Source of the DNA: GWE2-42-39 sp963668595
GTDB taxonomy: Bacteria > Bacteroidota > Bacteroidia > Bacteroidales > Prolixibacteraceae
Direction of reading: 5' to 3'
Assembly (NCBI GenBank): GCA_963668595.1
Contig: OY764876.1
Location: 2,604,001 to 2,668,000, forward strand
DNA: 64,000 nucleotides
The notes under the pieces are model-generated. The model had not been told where the DNA came from. It did no database searches and saw nothing but the letters and a program-made list of their open reading frames with translations. Positions 24,926 through 33,431 of this stretch are shown here, piece by piece. Within the stretch, counting starts at the first letter, position 1. Every line of letters begins with the position of its first letter. Made by a program: the position numbers and the translations under genes.

Positions 24926-26569
24926 ATGGAGAGAAACAGGAAGCTAACAATTCCTGCAATGCTGCAGAATAGTTTCAGGGAATTTGCCAACAATAATTCA
25001 CTGGTTTTTGTAGGAGAAGAAGAACGAACATACGCACAACTCGAAAAAGAAATAAAAACAGCTGCGTTGCAACTGCAATCAATTGGCATACAAAAAGGCG
25101 ACAAAGTTGCGATTTTAAGTACCAACATGCCCAATTGGGGAATCGCATTCTTTGCAATTGCTGTAAGTGGAGCTGTTGTTGTACCGATTCTACCCGATTT
25201 TCATGCAAATGAAATCAAAAATATATTGCTCCATGCTGAAGTAAAAGCGATTTATGTTTCGGAAGGACTAGCAGCTAAAGTTTCAGCTGACGACTTTCCG
25301 GGAATACAGCGAATTGCAATCGAAGATCTTCAATTACAGAATATTAATCCTGAAGGAAATCAGCATAATTCAAACCGATCAGAAGAATTCATGTTTGCAG
25401 ATGTTGACGAAAACGATCTGCTTTCAATTATTTATACTTCCGGCACTACCGGAAAATCGAAAGGAGTAATGTTGTCGCACCGAAATATTGTATGGACGGC
25501 GCAACAATCAAGAGGATTGCATGCAGTTGAAGCTTACGACCGGTTTCTTTCGGTACTTCCGCTTTCTCATACTTTTGAAAATACTCTCGTGCTTATTCTG
25601 CCAATCATGTTTGGTGCCTCGGTGCATTATTTGCGCAAACCACCAACAGCCTCGGTTCTGCTTCCGGCATTAAAAATAGTACAACCGACCACCATGTTGG
25701 TTGTTCCGCTAATTATTGAAAAGATTTTCAAAAGCAAGATTTTGCCAGAAATAAACAGCAAAGCAATAACCCGGTCGTTATACAAAACTGCACTTTTCAG
25801 AAAAATTCTGCATCGTATTGCTGGCAAGAAACTGGAAAAAACCTTTGGCGGTCATCTCCGCTTTTTCGGAATAGGTGGCGCCAAACTCGACGATCAGGTG
25901 GAGCAATTTCTGACAGATGCTCGTTTTCCCTTTGCTATTGGCTACGGAATGACCGAATCGTCGCCATTGCTTGCTGGTGCAGTAGTCGGAAAAACTCGTT
26001 TCCTGTCAACGGGTCCGTCAATGCCAGGCGTTGAGTTACGTATTGGAGATGCCGATCCAATATCAGGAGAAGGAGAAATTCAGGCACGGGGCTTAAATGT
26101 TATGCTAGGATATTACAAAGAACAAGAACTAACCAGAGATGCTTTTACTTCAGATGGTTGGTTACGCACCGGCGATCGCGGTTGTTTCGATAAAAATGCG
26201 TATTTGTATATCAAAGGCCGAATCAAAAATATGATTGTTGGATCCAGTGGCGAAAATATCTATCCGGAAGAAATTGAATCGGTAATCAACCGCATGGAAT
26301 ATGTACTTGAATCGTTGGTTATTCAGCAAAAAGGGCGGCTTGTTGCTATGGTTCACCTGAACATTGAAGAAGTTGAAAAACGATTCAAGCTACTTACCGA
26401 TGAGGCTCGCCTGCGCTTCAACGAAAAAGCAGAAGAAATACTTCGCGAAATTCAGAAACAAGTAAACGAGCAGGTAAATAAATTCTCACAGATACAACAA
26501 GTCGTATTGCAACCTGTTCCATTCGAAAAAACACCTACTCAAAAAATAAAACGCTTCTTATACATCTGA
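24926..26569 (+). CDS. AMP-forming long-chain acyl-CoA synthetase-like protein
   Basis: The 547-residue protein is a member of the ANL superfamily: the P-loop-like YTSGTTGKSKGVMLSHRN (about residues 171-188), the adenylate-binding YGMTESSP, the hinge WLRTGDRG and the C-terminal K within PTQKIKRFLYI. The set resembles FadD and the bacterial long-chain acyl-CoA or acyl-ACP ligases of Bacteroidetes, which charge fatty acids with CoA via an acyl-adenylate. It stands alone, divergent from the HD gene and closed by a terminator shared with the convergent susD gene. Confidence 0.9.
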   Translation: MERNRKLTIPAMLQNSFREFANNNSLVFVGEEERTYAQLEKEIKTAALQLQSIGIQKGDKVAILSTNMPNWGIAFFAIAVSGAVVVPILPDFHANEIKNILLHAEVKAIYVSEGLAAKVSADDFPGIQRIAIEDLQLQNINPEGNQHNSNRSEEFMFADVDENDLLSIIYTSGTTGKSKGVMLSHRNIVWTAQQSRGLHAVEAYDRFLSVLPLSHTFENTLVLILPIMFGASVHYLRKPPTASVLLPALKIVQPTTMLVVPLIIEKIFKSKILPEINSKAITRSLYKTALFRKILHRIAGKKLEKTFGGHLRFFGIGGAKLDDQVEQFLTDARFPFAIGYGMTESSPLLAGAVVGKTRFLSTGPSMPGVELRIGDADPISGEGEIQARGLNVMLGYYKEQELTRDAFTSDGWLRTGDRGCFDKNAYLYIKGRIKNMIVGSSGENIYPEEIESVINRMEYVLESLVIQQKGRLVAMVHLNIEEVEKRFKLLTDEARLRFNEKAEEILREIQKQVNEQVNKFSQIQQVVLQPVPFEKTPTQKIKRFLYI

Positions 26570-26574
26570 TAAAA

Positions 26575-26612
26575 AAAAGCTCCGATCAATAATAACGACC
26601 GGAGCTTTTATC
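26575..26612. terminator. Bidirectional terminator between acyl-CoA synthetase and susD
   Basis: AAAAGCTCCG (26575-26584) pairs with CGGAGCTTTT (26600-26609), with A and T flanks that serve both directions. Confidence 0.85.
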
Positions 26613-26630
26613 ATTTAAGTAGTATGTGGA

Positions 26631-28307
26631 TTAATTATATCCAGGGTTTTGTTGCAATGCATTATTCCCTGAAATAGCATCCTGGGGTACCGGGAATCTA
26701 TTCAGAAATGCAGAATTTGATGGTTCATGATCCCACCATTTCTCGGTAACAAACATATCCCAGCGAACTAAGTCAGTACGGCGACGGCCTTCTCCAAGGA
26801 ATTCAACTCCCCATTCGTCAATCATGCGATATTTATCCAGATTTCCGGTAGTAACCGGATTTGGGTCAACTCGCCCTTCAAAATTCCGAACACGAACATT
26901 ATTAATTAACTGGGCTGCTCCAGCTTTATCGCCTGCTCTCAACTTGCATTCGGCAAGCATATAATAAATCTCAGTAAGACGAATAACCGGATTGTCAGCA
27001 CCCCAACGTAATTTTTCGTCAGCCAAATTGGGTTGAGGAACTTTTACCAAACGAATTCCTGTGTTTTCTTCTCCATCAGCCATTGTTGAACTAAGCGATT
27101 CGACTGTTGGATATTGCGTTGTACCTACTTTCGAGAATTTACCAACCTGATCGACAAACGAAATTATTTGCCCTTTGTATTCCTGAGTTCCCCTTGTTGT
27201 TCCATACGGACTTACCTGATCGCCAACAAGAAACATTCCGACATATTTACCAGCTCCTTCATACAAATACGGTTGCTTTCTTAAATCCTGATCGTTGTAT
27301 TTTTCATACGGATTACCCAATTTATAGTCTGCATATATCTGACCTTTAACATTTCGGGAAGGGCACAAGTGTGCTCCATTCCATGCACTACCATCCAGCC
27401 CAAAATATTTATTGGTTTCGTAGTGATAAAAATAGTTGTGAAACCAGTTATATTGAAGCTTATTAAATTCGGAAGGAGTTGACCAGATAATCTCGGGAGA
27501 TTTGTTGTTATAGAAGTCATGAGGACCGAACCAATCATCATCGAGCGAATATTCGCCATATTTTCCACTGATTATATCCTGACAGATTTGTGCGCATTGC
27601 GAATATTTATCTTCTCCGATATAAACCTTCGCATTGAAATACAATTGAGCCAACATCGATGCTGCCGCAGCTTGTCTGATTGCTCCTTCTTCTGTTTCTC
27701 CGGCCTGTTTTTTAGGTAACAACGGAATTGCTTCGGTCAGTAATTTTTCGATATGGTCGAACGTTTCTTTATCTGTATTTCTCGGCATATTTTCACCTTC
27801 ATTAGAAGTGAAAATCGGAAGACCACCAAAGAAATCAAGTCCACGCAAATAGAAATATGCAATCAGTGTTTGCAACTGCATCAAATGATCGGCTTTATCA
27901 TTTTCAGTTAATCCAACTCTGGTATAATCAAGTTTTTCTAAATCCTGTTTGGTATCCAGAGCCAAAGCAACCCCCATTAAGGTTCCTCGCCATGTTCCCC
28001 ATACCCAGCCATCATTTACCGTCCACTGATGATAGTGATAACGATAATTCTCGCCTCCGTTATACCAGTGAGGGCCTTTGGTGGTAATAGCTAACTGATC
28101 GGCTGAAAATTCTTGTAATTTCCAGCGATCTTCTTCAACAAACCAACGAGCATGTGTAAAAGGCCGATACAATGCAGCTTTTACATCTTTTTCAGTCTTA
28201 AAGAATGTATCCGGAACAACTGCACTATACCATTTTTCATCCAAATCGGTACATGCCATTCCTGTTATAAGAAACACTATCAGTAGAAGAATATATTTTG
28301 TTTTCAT
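26631..28307 (-). CDS. SusD/RagB-family outer-membrane nutrient-binding lipoprotein
   Basis: The 558-residue protein has a lipoprotein signal (LLLIVFLITGMACTDLDEKW, Cys about residue 19) and the SusD hallmarks: an N-terminal TPR-like helical part (residues 35-250), repeated W and Y, and the C-terminal TEIYYMLAECKLRAGDKAGAAQLINNVRVRN and EWGVEFLGEGRRRTDLVRWDMF segments. SusD proteins bind a glycan or other large nutrient at the cell surface and form the lid of the SusC channel. It is 17 bases downstream of susC and is the last gene of this module. No glycoside hydrolase, lyase or peptidase is beside it, so the substrate cannot be read from the locus. Confidence 0.95.
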   Translation of the reverse strand: MKTKYILLLIVFLITGMACTDLDEKWYSAVVPDTFFKTEKDVKAALYRPFTHARWFVEEDRWKLQEFSADQLAITTKGPHWYNGGENYRYHYHQWTVNDGWVWGTWRGTLMGVALALDTKQDLEKLDYTRVGLTENDKADHLMQLQTLIAYFYLRGLDFFGGLPIFTSNEGENMPRNTDKETFDHIEKLLTEAIPLLPKKQAGETEEGAIRQAAAASMLAQLYFNAKVYIGEDKYSQCAQICQDIISGKYGEYSLDDDWFGPHDFYNNKSPEIIWSTPSEFNKLQYNWFHNYFYHYETNKYFGLDGSAWNGAHLCPSRNVKGQIYADYKLGNPYEKYNDQDLRKQPYLYEGAGKYVGMFLVGDQVSPYGTTRGTQEYKGQIISFVDQVGKFSKVGTTQYPTVESLSSTMADGEENTGIRLVKVPQPNLADEKLRWGADNPVIRLTEIYYMLAECKLRAGDKAGAAQLINNVRVRNFEGRVDPNPVTTGNLDKYRMIDEWGVEFLGEGRRRTDLVRWDMFVTEKWWDHEPSNSAFLNRFPVPQDAISGNNALQQNPGYN

Positions 28308-28324
28308 ATCTATATTATTGACGA

Positions 28325-31300
28325 TTAAAATGTTAATTGAACACCCAGAGTAAACAGGCGGGTACGTGGATAAATGTTATTGTGCCATTCAAATCCTGGA
28401 TCAAGTCCATTAATATTTGACTCAGGATCCATACCTGAATACTTGGTAATGGTAAATAGATCACGCCCTGTAAGATATACATTCGCACTCCGGATATATT
28501 TCAATGAAGAGGTATTTATGTTATAACGGATAGTCAAAGCTTTCAGCTTAATAAAGTCTCCATCTTCAATCCAGTAGTCGCATAATTCTTTTTCTCCTTT
28601 CACATTTTTATTCTTCTCAAAAGCATGTTTCAGCACATTCTGTTCTTCTACATTCGGCAATCCATAATACATATCAATTGTGTTAAAGATGTCGTGGCCG
28701 AGCCAACTGGTGAAGAATGCACTAACTTCAAAGTTTCTCCAACGGAAATTATGATCCCACGAAAGCATGATTTTAGGAATTGCATTGCCAACAAATGCCT
28801 TGTCTTCATTCTTCTTCGTTTGTTTAGTTACATCAAATGCATTTCCTTCTTTATCGTATAACATCCAATTTCCATCTTCTGTAAATCCTGCAAAACGCCA
28901 AACATAGAATTTCCCGATCTCCTGTCCGGGGAACAAACGAATGGCTGACCCCGGTGACCCTGGTGCAGGGAATCCAACTCTATCCCAATATGTTTGGCTC
29001 CCCCACAGTGATTCCAAAACCGATTTATTATGAGACATCCGAAGAGTAGTATTATAGCCGAATACCGATGTATTAATTGCATTGTAGTTAATCTCTGCTT
29101 CCCATCCTTTGTTTCTCAAGCTTCCCACATTCATGGTAGTTTTATCGTGCACCGCAGGAGGAACCGACACTGAAATATCGTAAATCATTTTATCGACTTT
29201 GCGATCATATAAATCGATCTTTCCGCTAAGTTTATTCTTCAATAACGAGAAATCGAGACCAATATTTAATTCCTGTTTTTCCTCCCATTTCAAATCTTTA
29301 TTTTGATTGTGTCTTGATCCATAAGTTATAATCCAATCATTATTTACCATCCACCATGTATCAGATTGATACATACGAGTTGCAACACCTGGACTAAAAC
29401 TCTGGTTTCCGGTAACTCCGTACCCAACGCGAATTTTCAGGTCGTCAACCATACTTACACTTTTCATAAAAGGTTCTTTGCTGATTCGCCATCCGGCCGA
29501 AACAGCAGGGAAAAGCCCCCACCTGTTATCAACATAGAATTTTGAAGAGCCTTCATATCTACTGCTTATTGAAAACAAGTATTTGTCTTTATACGAATAA
29601 TTAGCACGAGCAAAAAATGCAATCAAGCGAATTCGTGGATCTTTCCATGAACTCATTCCTGCTTTTCCTTCTGAAAGGTATTTTCCCTTTCCCATATCCC
29701 ACGCTTTGATTCCATCAACAGGGAAATTCGAGTTATTCATCGAAAAACCATCAGCGTTAAATTCCTGAAAACTATAGCCACCAACAGCACTAACAGTATG
29801 TCCATCAAATTGATTCCTATAGTTCACCAACCACTCAAATGTTTTATCGTTATAGGTAGAATATCCCTGACTGGCATAGCCATCTCTCTTGTTGTCCAAC
29901 GAATTTTTGTGCTGGGCCGATTCATAGTAAATATCTCTATTCTGATTAGAACGAGCTGCCAACATGGCTTGAGTACTCAATGCCGGAGATAATTTCAATT
30001 TAAATGTCACATCTCCCAGAAAATTAGAGTTCTGACTTTGATCGTCGCGCAAACGAATATCTGCAACAGGATTATAATACTCCCAGCCTCCGGTCCAAAC
30101 ATTTAAACCGTTAGCTTTTGTTTCGTCGTAAGGGCTTAAGGTTGGATTCAGTTTAAGAGCCATATTGAAAATTCCATTCTGCGACTTATCACTATTTGAA
30201 GTACGATAATCTGTATGTGCGATTATTTCAGCCCGGCCATCCATCAATGTAAAGTTTGCATTCACTCTTCCTCCGGTTTCTTTTTTTGTATCACCAATAG
30301 CAATTCCTTCCTGGCTCGATGTCAAAAAAGTAGCGTAAATTTTAGATGTTTTTGATCCGCCACTCAAATTAAAGTGATGGCGGTGCCTGAAAGGGAGTTT
30401 CTCTGTTACTTCTCTGTACCAATCTGTTACATAGCCATTATCCTTACCCAATCCATTCTCAACAAACTCTTGAGCCGAAAGAACTTCTGGTTTTCTACGA
30501 ATTGTTTCGGTTGTAAATTCACCCGTATAAGTCAAACGAATATTCCCTTCTTTTGCTTGTTTTGTTGTGATTAAAATAACCCCACCAGCAGCTCTGGTTC
30601 CATAAATTGCTCCAGCTGAAGCATCTTTAAGAATGTCTATCGATTGTATATCTTCCCTGCTAACAGAACTTAAACTTCCACCTGGCACTCCATCAATCAC
30701 CACCAAAGGTCCTTGTCCTGCGAGTACCGAAGCAACACCCCTGAGCTGAACAGAAGTTCCAGCATTAGGACTTGTACCATTACTTGATTCAATGCTAAGC
30801 CCTGCCACTTTACCTTGCATTGAAATCAGCGGATTTCCTGAAATTCCAGGGATCAAATCTTTGTCTCGCACTGAAGTAATAGAACTGGTAACTTCTTTTT
30901 TATCCAACGTTCCGTAACCAATCACTACCACTTCGGCAACACCGACCAAGTCCTCTGCCATTTCAATATTAATCTCACTTCTACCATTTATCGCTATCTC
31001 CTGCGTTTTCATACCAACAAATGAAACCACAAGCACTGCATCGGCTAAAACATTATCGAGCGTGAATTTTCCATTTGCATCAGTAACAATACCATTACTC
31101 GTTCCCTTCTCCATAATGGCCACTCCCGGAATGGGGTCTCCTGAACTATTAGTAATAACCCCTTTTACTTTCAACTTTGATTGAGGTAAATCCGATGTTG
31201 TTGTCAACACAATCAGATTATCATCCATCATTTTAAAAGTAATCCCCTGATCTTTGAAGACAGTTGTCAGGATTTCGCCAACGCTTTTATCTGTTGCCTG

Positions 31301-31558
31301 AATGGTTATCATTCGATCCACATTAACCTGTTCGCGTTGATAAAAGAACCGATAATCAGTTTGATCTTCAATTTTTCGAAGAACATCTAAAACAGTTTTT
31401 TCCTGTAAAGAAAAAGAAAGCCTGGCTGTTTGAGAAAATACTGAAGCTGAAGCCTGGATCATGCAAATCAGTAAAATCAGAATAGTTAATCTCATTTTTC
31501 TAAAAAACAATTTAGAGGCCTCACACGATCTGGTGTAAGGACGTGATTTTTTTTTCAT
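28325..31558 (-). CDS. SusC/RagA-family TonB-dependent receptor with signalling domain
   Basis: The 1077-residue protein has, in order: a signal peptide (LTILILLICMIQASASVFSQ), an STN domain (about residues 53-115, VLDVLRKIEDQTDYRFFY) that contacts a FecR anti-sigma factor, a carboxypeptidase-like regulatory beta-sandwich (about 130-205, VKGVITNSSGDPIPGVAIM), the plug (VVVIGYGTLDKKEVTSSITSV), and the TonB-dependent barrel ending with the aromatic FTLGVQLTF. It imports a large nutrient across the outer membrane, driven by TonB-ExbBD. The STN domain plus the upstream FecR and sigma genes indicate transmembrane induction by the substrate. The 5' leader contains two hairpins and a likely antisense RNA. 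Confidence 0.95.
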   Translation of the reverse strand: MKKKSRPYTRSCEASKLFFRKMRLTILILLICMIQASASVFSQTARLSFSLQEKTVLDVLRKIEDQTDYRFFYQREQVNVDRMITIQATDKSVGEILTTVFKDQGITFKMMDDNLIVLTTTSDLPQSKLKVKGVITNSSGDPIPGVAIMEKGTSNGIVTDANGKFTLDNVLADAVLVVSFVGMKTQEIAINGRSEINIEMAEDLVGVAEVVVIGYGTLDKKEVTSSITSVRDKDLIPGISGNPLISMQGKVAGLSIESSNGTSPNAGTSVQLRGVASVLAGQGPLVVIDGVPGGSLSSVSREDIQSIDILKDASAGAIYGTRAAGGVILITTKQAKEGNIRLTYTGEFTTETIRRKPEVLSAQEFVENGLGKDNGYVTDWYREVTEKLPFRHRHHFNLSGGSKTSKIYATFLTSSQEGIAIGDTKKETGGRVNANFTLMDGRAEIIAHTDYRTSNSDKSQNGIFNMALKLNPTLSPYDETKANGLNVWTGGWEYYNPVADIRLRDDQSQNSNFLGDVTFKLKLSPALSTQAMLAARSNQNRDIYYESAQHKNSLDNKRDGYASQGYSTYNDKTFEWLVNYRNQFDGHTVSAVGGYSFQEFNADGFSMNNSNFPVDGIKAWDMGKGKYLSEGKAGMSSWKDPRIRLIAFFARANYSYKDKYLFSISSRYEGSSKFYVDNRWGLFPAVSAGWRISKEPFMKSVSMVDDLKIRVGYGVTGNQSFSPGVATRMYQSDTWWMVNNDWIITYGSRHNQNKDLKWEEKQELNIGLDFSLLKNKLSGKIDLYDRKVDKMIYDISVSVPPAVHDKTTMNVGSLRNKGWEAEINYNAINTSVFGYNTTLRMSHNKSVLESLWGSQTYWDRVGFPAPGSPGSAIRLFPGQEIGKFYVWRFAGFTEDGNWMLYDKEGNAFDVTKQTKKNEDKAFVGNAIPKIMLSWDHNFRWRNFEVSAFFTSWLGHDIFNTIDMYYGLPNVEEQNVLKHAFEKNKNVKGEKELCDYWIEDGDFIKLKALTIRYNINTSSLKYIRSANVYLTGRDLFTITKYSGMDPESNINGLDPGFEWHNNIYPRTRLFTLGVQLTF

Positions 31559-31565
31559 AAATTTG
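31558..31565 (+). promoter_or_regulatory. Possible promoter of an antisense RNA
   Basis: TAAATTTG on the plus strand exactly fits TAnnTTTG and touches the susC start codon (on the other strand). A weak TGG-type -33 lies near 31532. Start of transcription would be at about 31572. Confidence 0.4.
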
Positions 31566-31571
31566 AATGTT

Positions 31572-31656
31572 GATAATTAATAATTATTGCGGTGTGACAG
31601 CACCTGGTTATTAAACTCAATGCCGGTACGATGTGACAGCATCTACCGGTTTTTTT
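31572..31656 (+). ncRNA. Candidate short antisense RNA over the susC leader
   Basis: From the -7 box at 31558 the transcript would cover about 85 bases to a perfect intrinsic terminator at 31623-31656. It is complementary to the 5' untranslated region of susC. It carries two hairpins with the identical loop TGACAG: GGTG/CACC at 31591-31604 and CCGGTA-c-GATG/CATC-TACCGG at 31623-31649. Size, position and orientation match the antisense RNAs known from Bacteroides polysaccharide loci (DonS type). Expression is not shown; the -33 box is weak. Confidence 0.4.
31623..31656 (+). terminator. Plus-strand intrinsic terminator in the fecR-susC gap
   Basis: CCGGTA + GATG, loop TGACAG, CATC + TACCGG form a 10-bp stem with one bulged base, followed by seven T. 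No plus-strand gene ends here, so it only makes sense for an antisense transcript, or the hairpin acts in the susC leader. Confidence 0.7.
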
Positions 31657-32647
31657 ATTTTCTTCTTTCCTTTCTAATAGTTATTTGGTTATGATTGATT
31701 GAATATTCAATTACAGTAGTTCGTTCCAATATTTCCATTACCTGAACAATCGTCTCGTTATGAATTACTCCATCATAATGATAATTAAGCACTTCTTTGT
31801 CTTCAACAATAAAAACTACTCCATATTTACGTTCGAGCATCTTGAATATGTCTTTCAAACTTGTATTATTGAAAACCAGCTTATTTTCTTTCCACGAGCT
31901 AAAAAAGCTGGGATCTACTTTGGTAATTATCATATTTCGATCATCCTTCAAGAAAGAAACCTGTTCTCCGGGCTTTATTTCCATATCATTACTAAGCATA
32001 CAATTCGAGGTCGGAAGTATTCTAATTGTTCCTTCTTCCAGAGTAGTAGTAACTTCCCGATCATCATCGTAAGCTTTCACATTAAATTTCGTTCCGGTAA
32101 CCCTTACATCGTAAGCCGAAGTATGCACAACAAACGGAGAATCTTTGGCCTTTTCAACATCAAACCAGGCTTCTCCACTTAAATAAACTTCTCGTCCTTT
32201 CTTCTTTCCTCCAATCGAGTAACGAATTCGCGAACCGGCATTCAAAATTACTTTACTGTTATCGGGCATAATAATCTGAGCAATAGCTCCACGTGGTGCA
32301 ATCGCAGTATGAAATACCTCGTCGGTAGATGTAAAATATTGCAACAAAATATTGCCTGTAAGAAGAGCAATAATTAATACTGCTGCCACGTGATACACTA
32401 AGCGGAGATTGTATTTTTTTGTCATACGAGCAGAAGACGAACGTTCCTGTATCTGCATCCAAAGCTTCTCAAATTTGGTTTCATCAAAATAGCTGACATC
32501 TTGCTTTTCTTCTGCCAATTGATTTACCAATTCTGTCTTTATCTCAAATTCATTCTCTGGCTGATGAAAAAGTGACAAAATCTGCCGTCGCTCTTTTTCT
32601 TCAATTTTTCCAGAGCGTAATAGTTTTATTTTCTCTCGCAACTGCAT
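31655..32647 (-). CDS. FecR-family anti-sigma factor
   Basis: The 330-residue protein (start at MQLREKIK, 32647; an ATG at 32689 is also in frame) has a cytoplasmic N-terminal part that holds the sigma factor, one membrane segment (VYHVAAVLIIALLTGNILL, about residues 87-105) and a periplasmic FecR domain (about 120-220, HTAIAPRGAIAQIIMPDNSKV) followed by a DUF4974-like C-terminal part (about 255-330, VFNNTSLKDIFKMLERKYGV). It inactivates the ECF sigma factor until the SusC STN domain signals substrate. It lies between the sigma gene and susC. The order sigma-fecR-susC-susD is the standard one for this system in Bacteroidota. Confidence 0.93.
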   Translation of the reverse strand: MQLREKIKLLRSGKIEEKERRQILSLFHQPENEFEIKTELVNQLAEEKQDVSYFDETKFEKLWMQIQERSSSARMTKKYNLRLVYHVAAVLIIALLTGNILLQYFTSTDEVFHTAIAPRGAIAQIIMPDNSKVILNAGSRIRYSIGGKKKGREVYLSGEAWFDVEKAKDSPFVVHTSAYDVRVTGTKFNVKAYDDDREVTTTLEEGTIRILPTSNCMLSNDMEIKPGEQVSFLKDDRNMIITKVDPSFFSSWKENKLVFNNTSLKDIFKMLERKYGVVFIVEDKEVLNYHYDGVIHNETIVQVMEILERTTVIEYSINHNQITIRKERRK

Positions 32648-32755
32648 TGTAATCCTTTTTGTTCTATTTATACCCGACACTAAAGTCATTCGGTTTTACC
32701 AACTTTAATATTAATACGAACAAGCACCATCATTTACTCATTCGAAATGTATAAA

Positions 32756-33337
32756 TTAACAAAAAAGGGAGTAGAAAAGTATTAATGTTATTGACTCAGA
32801 ATGGATTCGAACCTTCAAAAAAGCAACAGCACGGTACAATTGGTTCTCTACAGTACGCTTCGACAGATTTAGTTTTCCGGCTATTTCATCATTCGAAAAA
32901 CCTTCCAGCTTACTTAATACAAAAATCCGACGTTGCTGCAATGGCATCTCTTTCATCAACTCGTCAATCTGGCGAAGCATATCGTTAAAAACAACTTCGT
33001 TCCAGGTATCTTCTCCTGCATAATTCTTTTCTGAAAGAAAATCGAAAAAAGCCTGTTGCACATTTTTCTTTCTAATCAGATCATAAATGCAGTTCACCGT
33101 TATTTTGTAAAGATATGCCCGCAGGTTTTTCTCCGGAAGAAGACTTTCCTTCTTTTCCCAAAGCCGGATAAAAACATCCTGAACCAATTCTTCAGCCTCT
33201 GCTTCCGACTTCAAATAACCCATGGCAAAATGGAATATTCTGCCTGAATATTGGGCATAAAGTGTCGCAAATAAATCCTTCTGTTCTTGCGTGAAAGGAT
33301 ACTGATTGATATGTTTTGTAGAATAAGTTTCGGGCAT
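32756..33337 (-). CDS. ECF-type RNA polymerase sigma factor (sigma-70 family)
   Basis: The 193-residue protein has sigma region 2 (about 30-100: LFATLYAQYSGRIFHFAMGYLKSEAEAEELVQDVFIRLWEKK) and region 4 (about 125-175: EMPLQQRRIFVLSKLEGFSNDEIAGKLNLSKRTVENQL). The start MPETYS at 33337 is chosen; a longer start at 33391 lies in a hydrophobic N-terminal stretch not seen in the family. It should direct transcription of the susCD pair on release by FecR. The last 15 residues (SESITLILFYSLFC) are unusually hydrophobic for a sigma factor. Confidence 0.92.
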   Translation of the reverse strand: MPETYSTKHINQYPFTQEQKDLFATLYAQYSGRIFHFAMGYLKSEAEAEELVQDVFIRLWEKKESLLPEKNLRAYLYKITVNCIYDLIRKKNVQQAFFDFLSEKNYAGEDTWNEVVFNDMLRQIDELMKEMPLQQRRIFVLSKLEGFSNDEIAGKLNLSKRTVENQLYRAVAFLKVRIHSESITLILFYSLFC

Positions 33338-33431
33338 TAGAATCAAATCAACAATGCCGCAAATATAAAAATAAAAGTATCCAACAAACAATTACTGTCA
33401 TGAATTAAAAGAAACGCCACTCTCGCCATCT

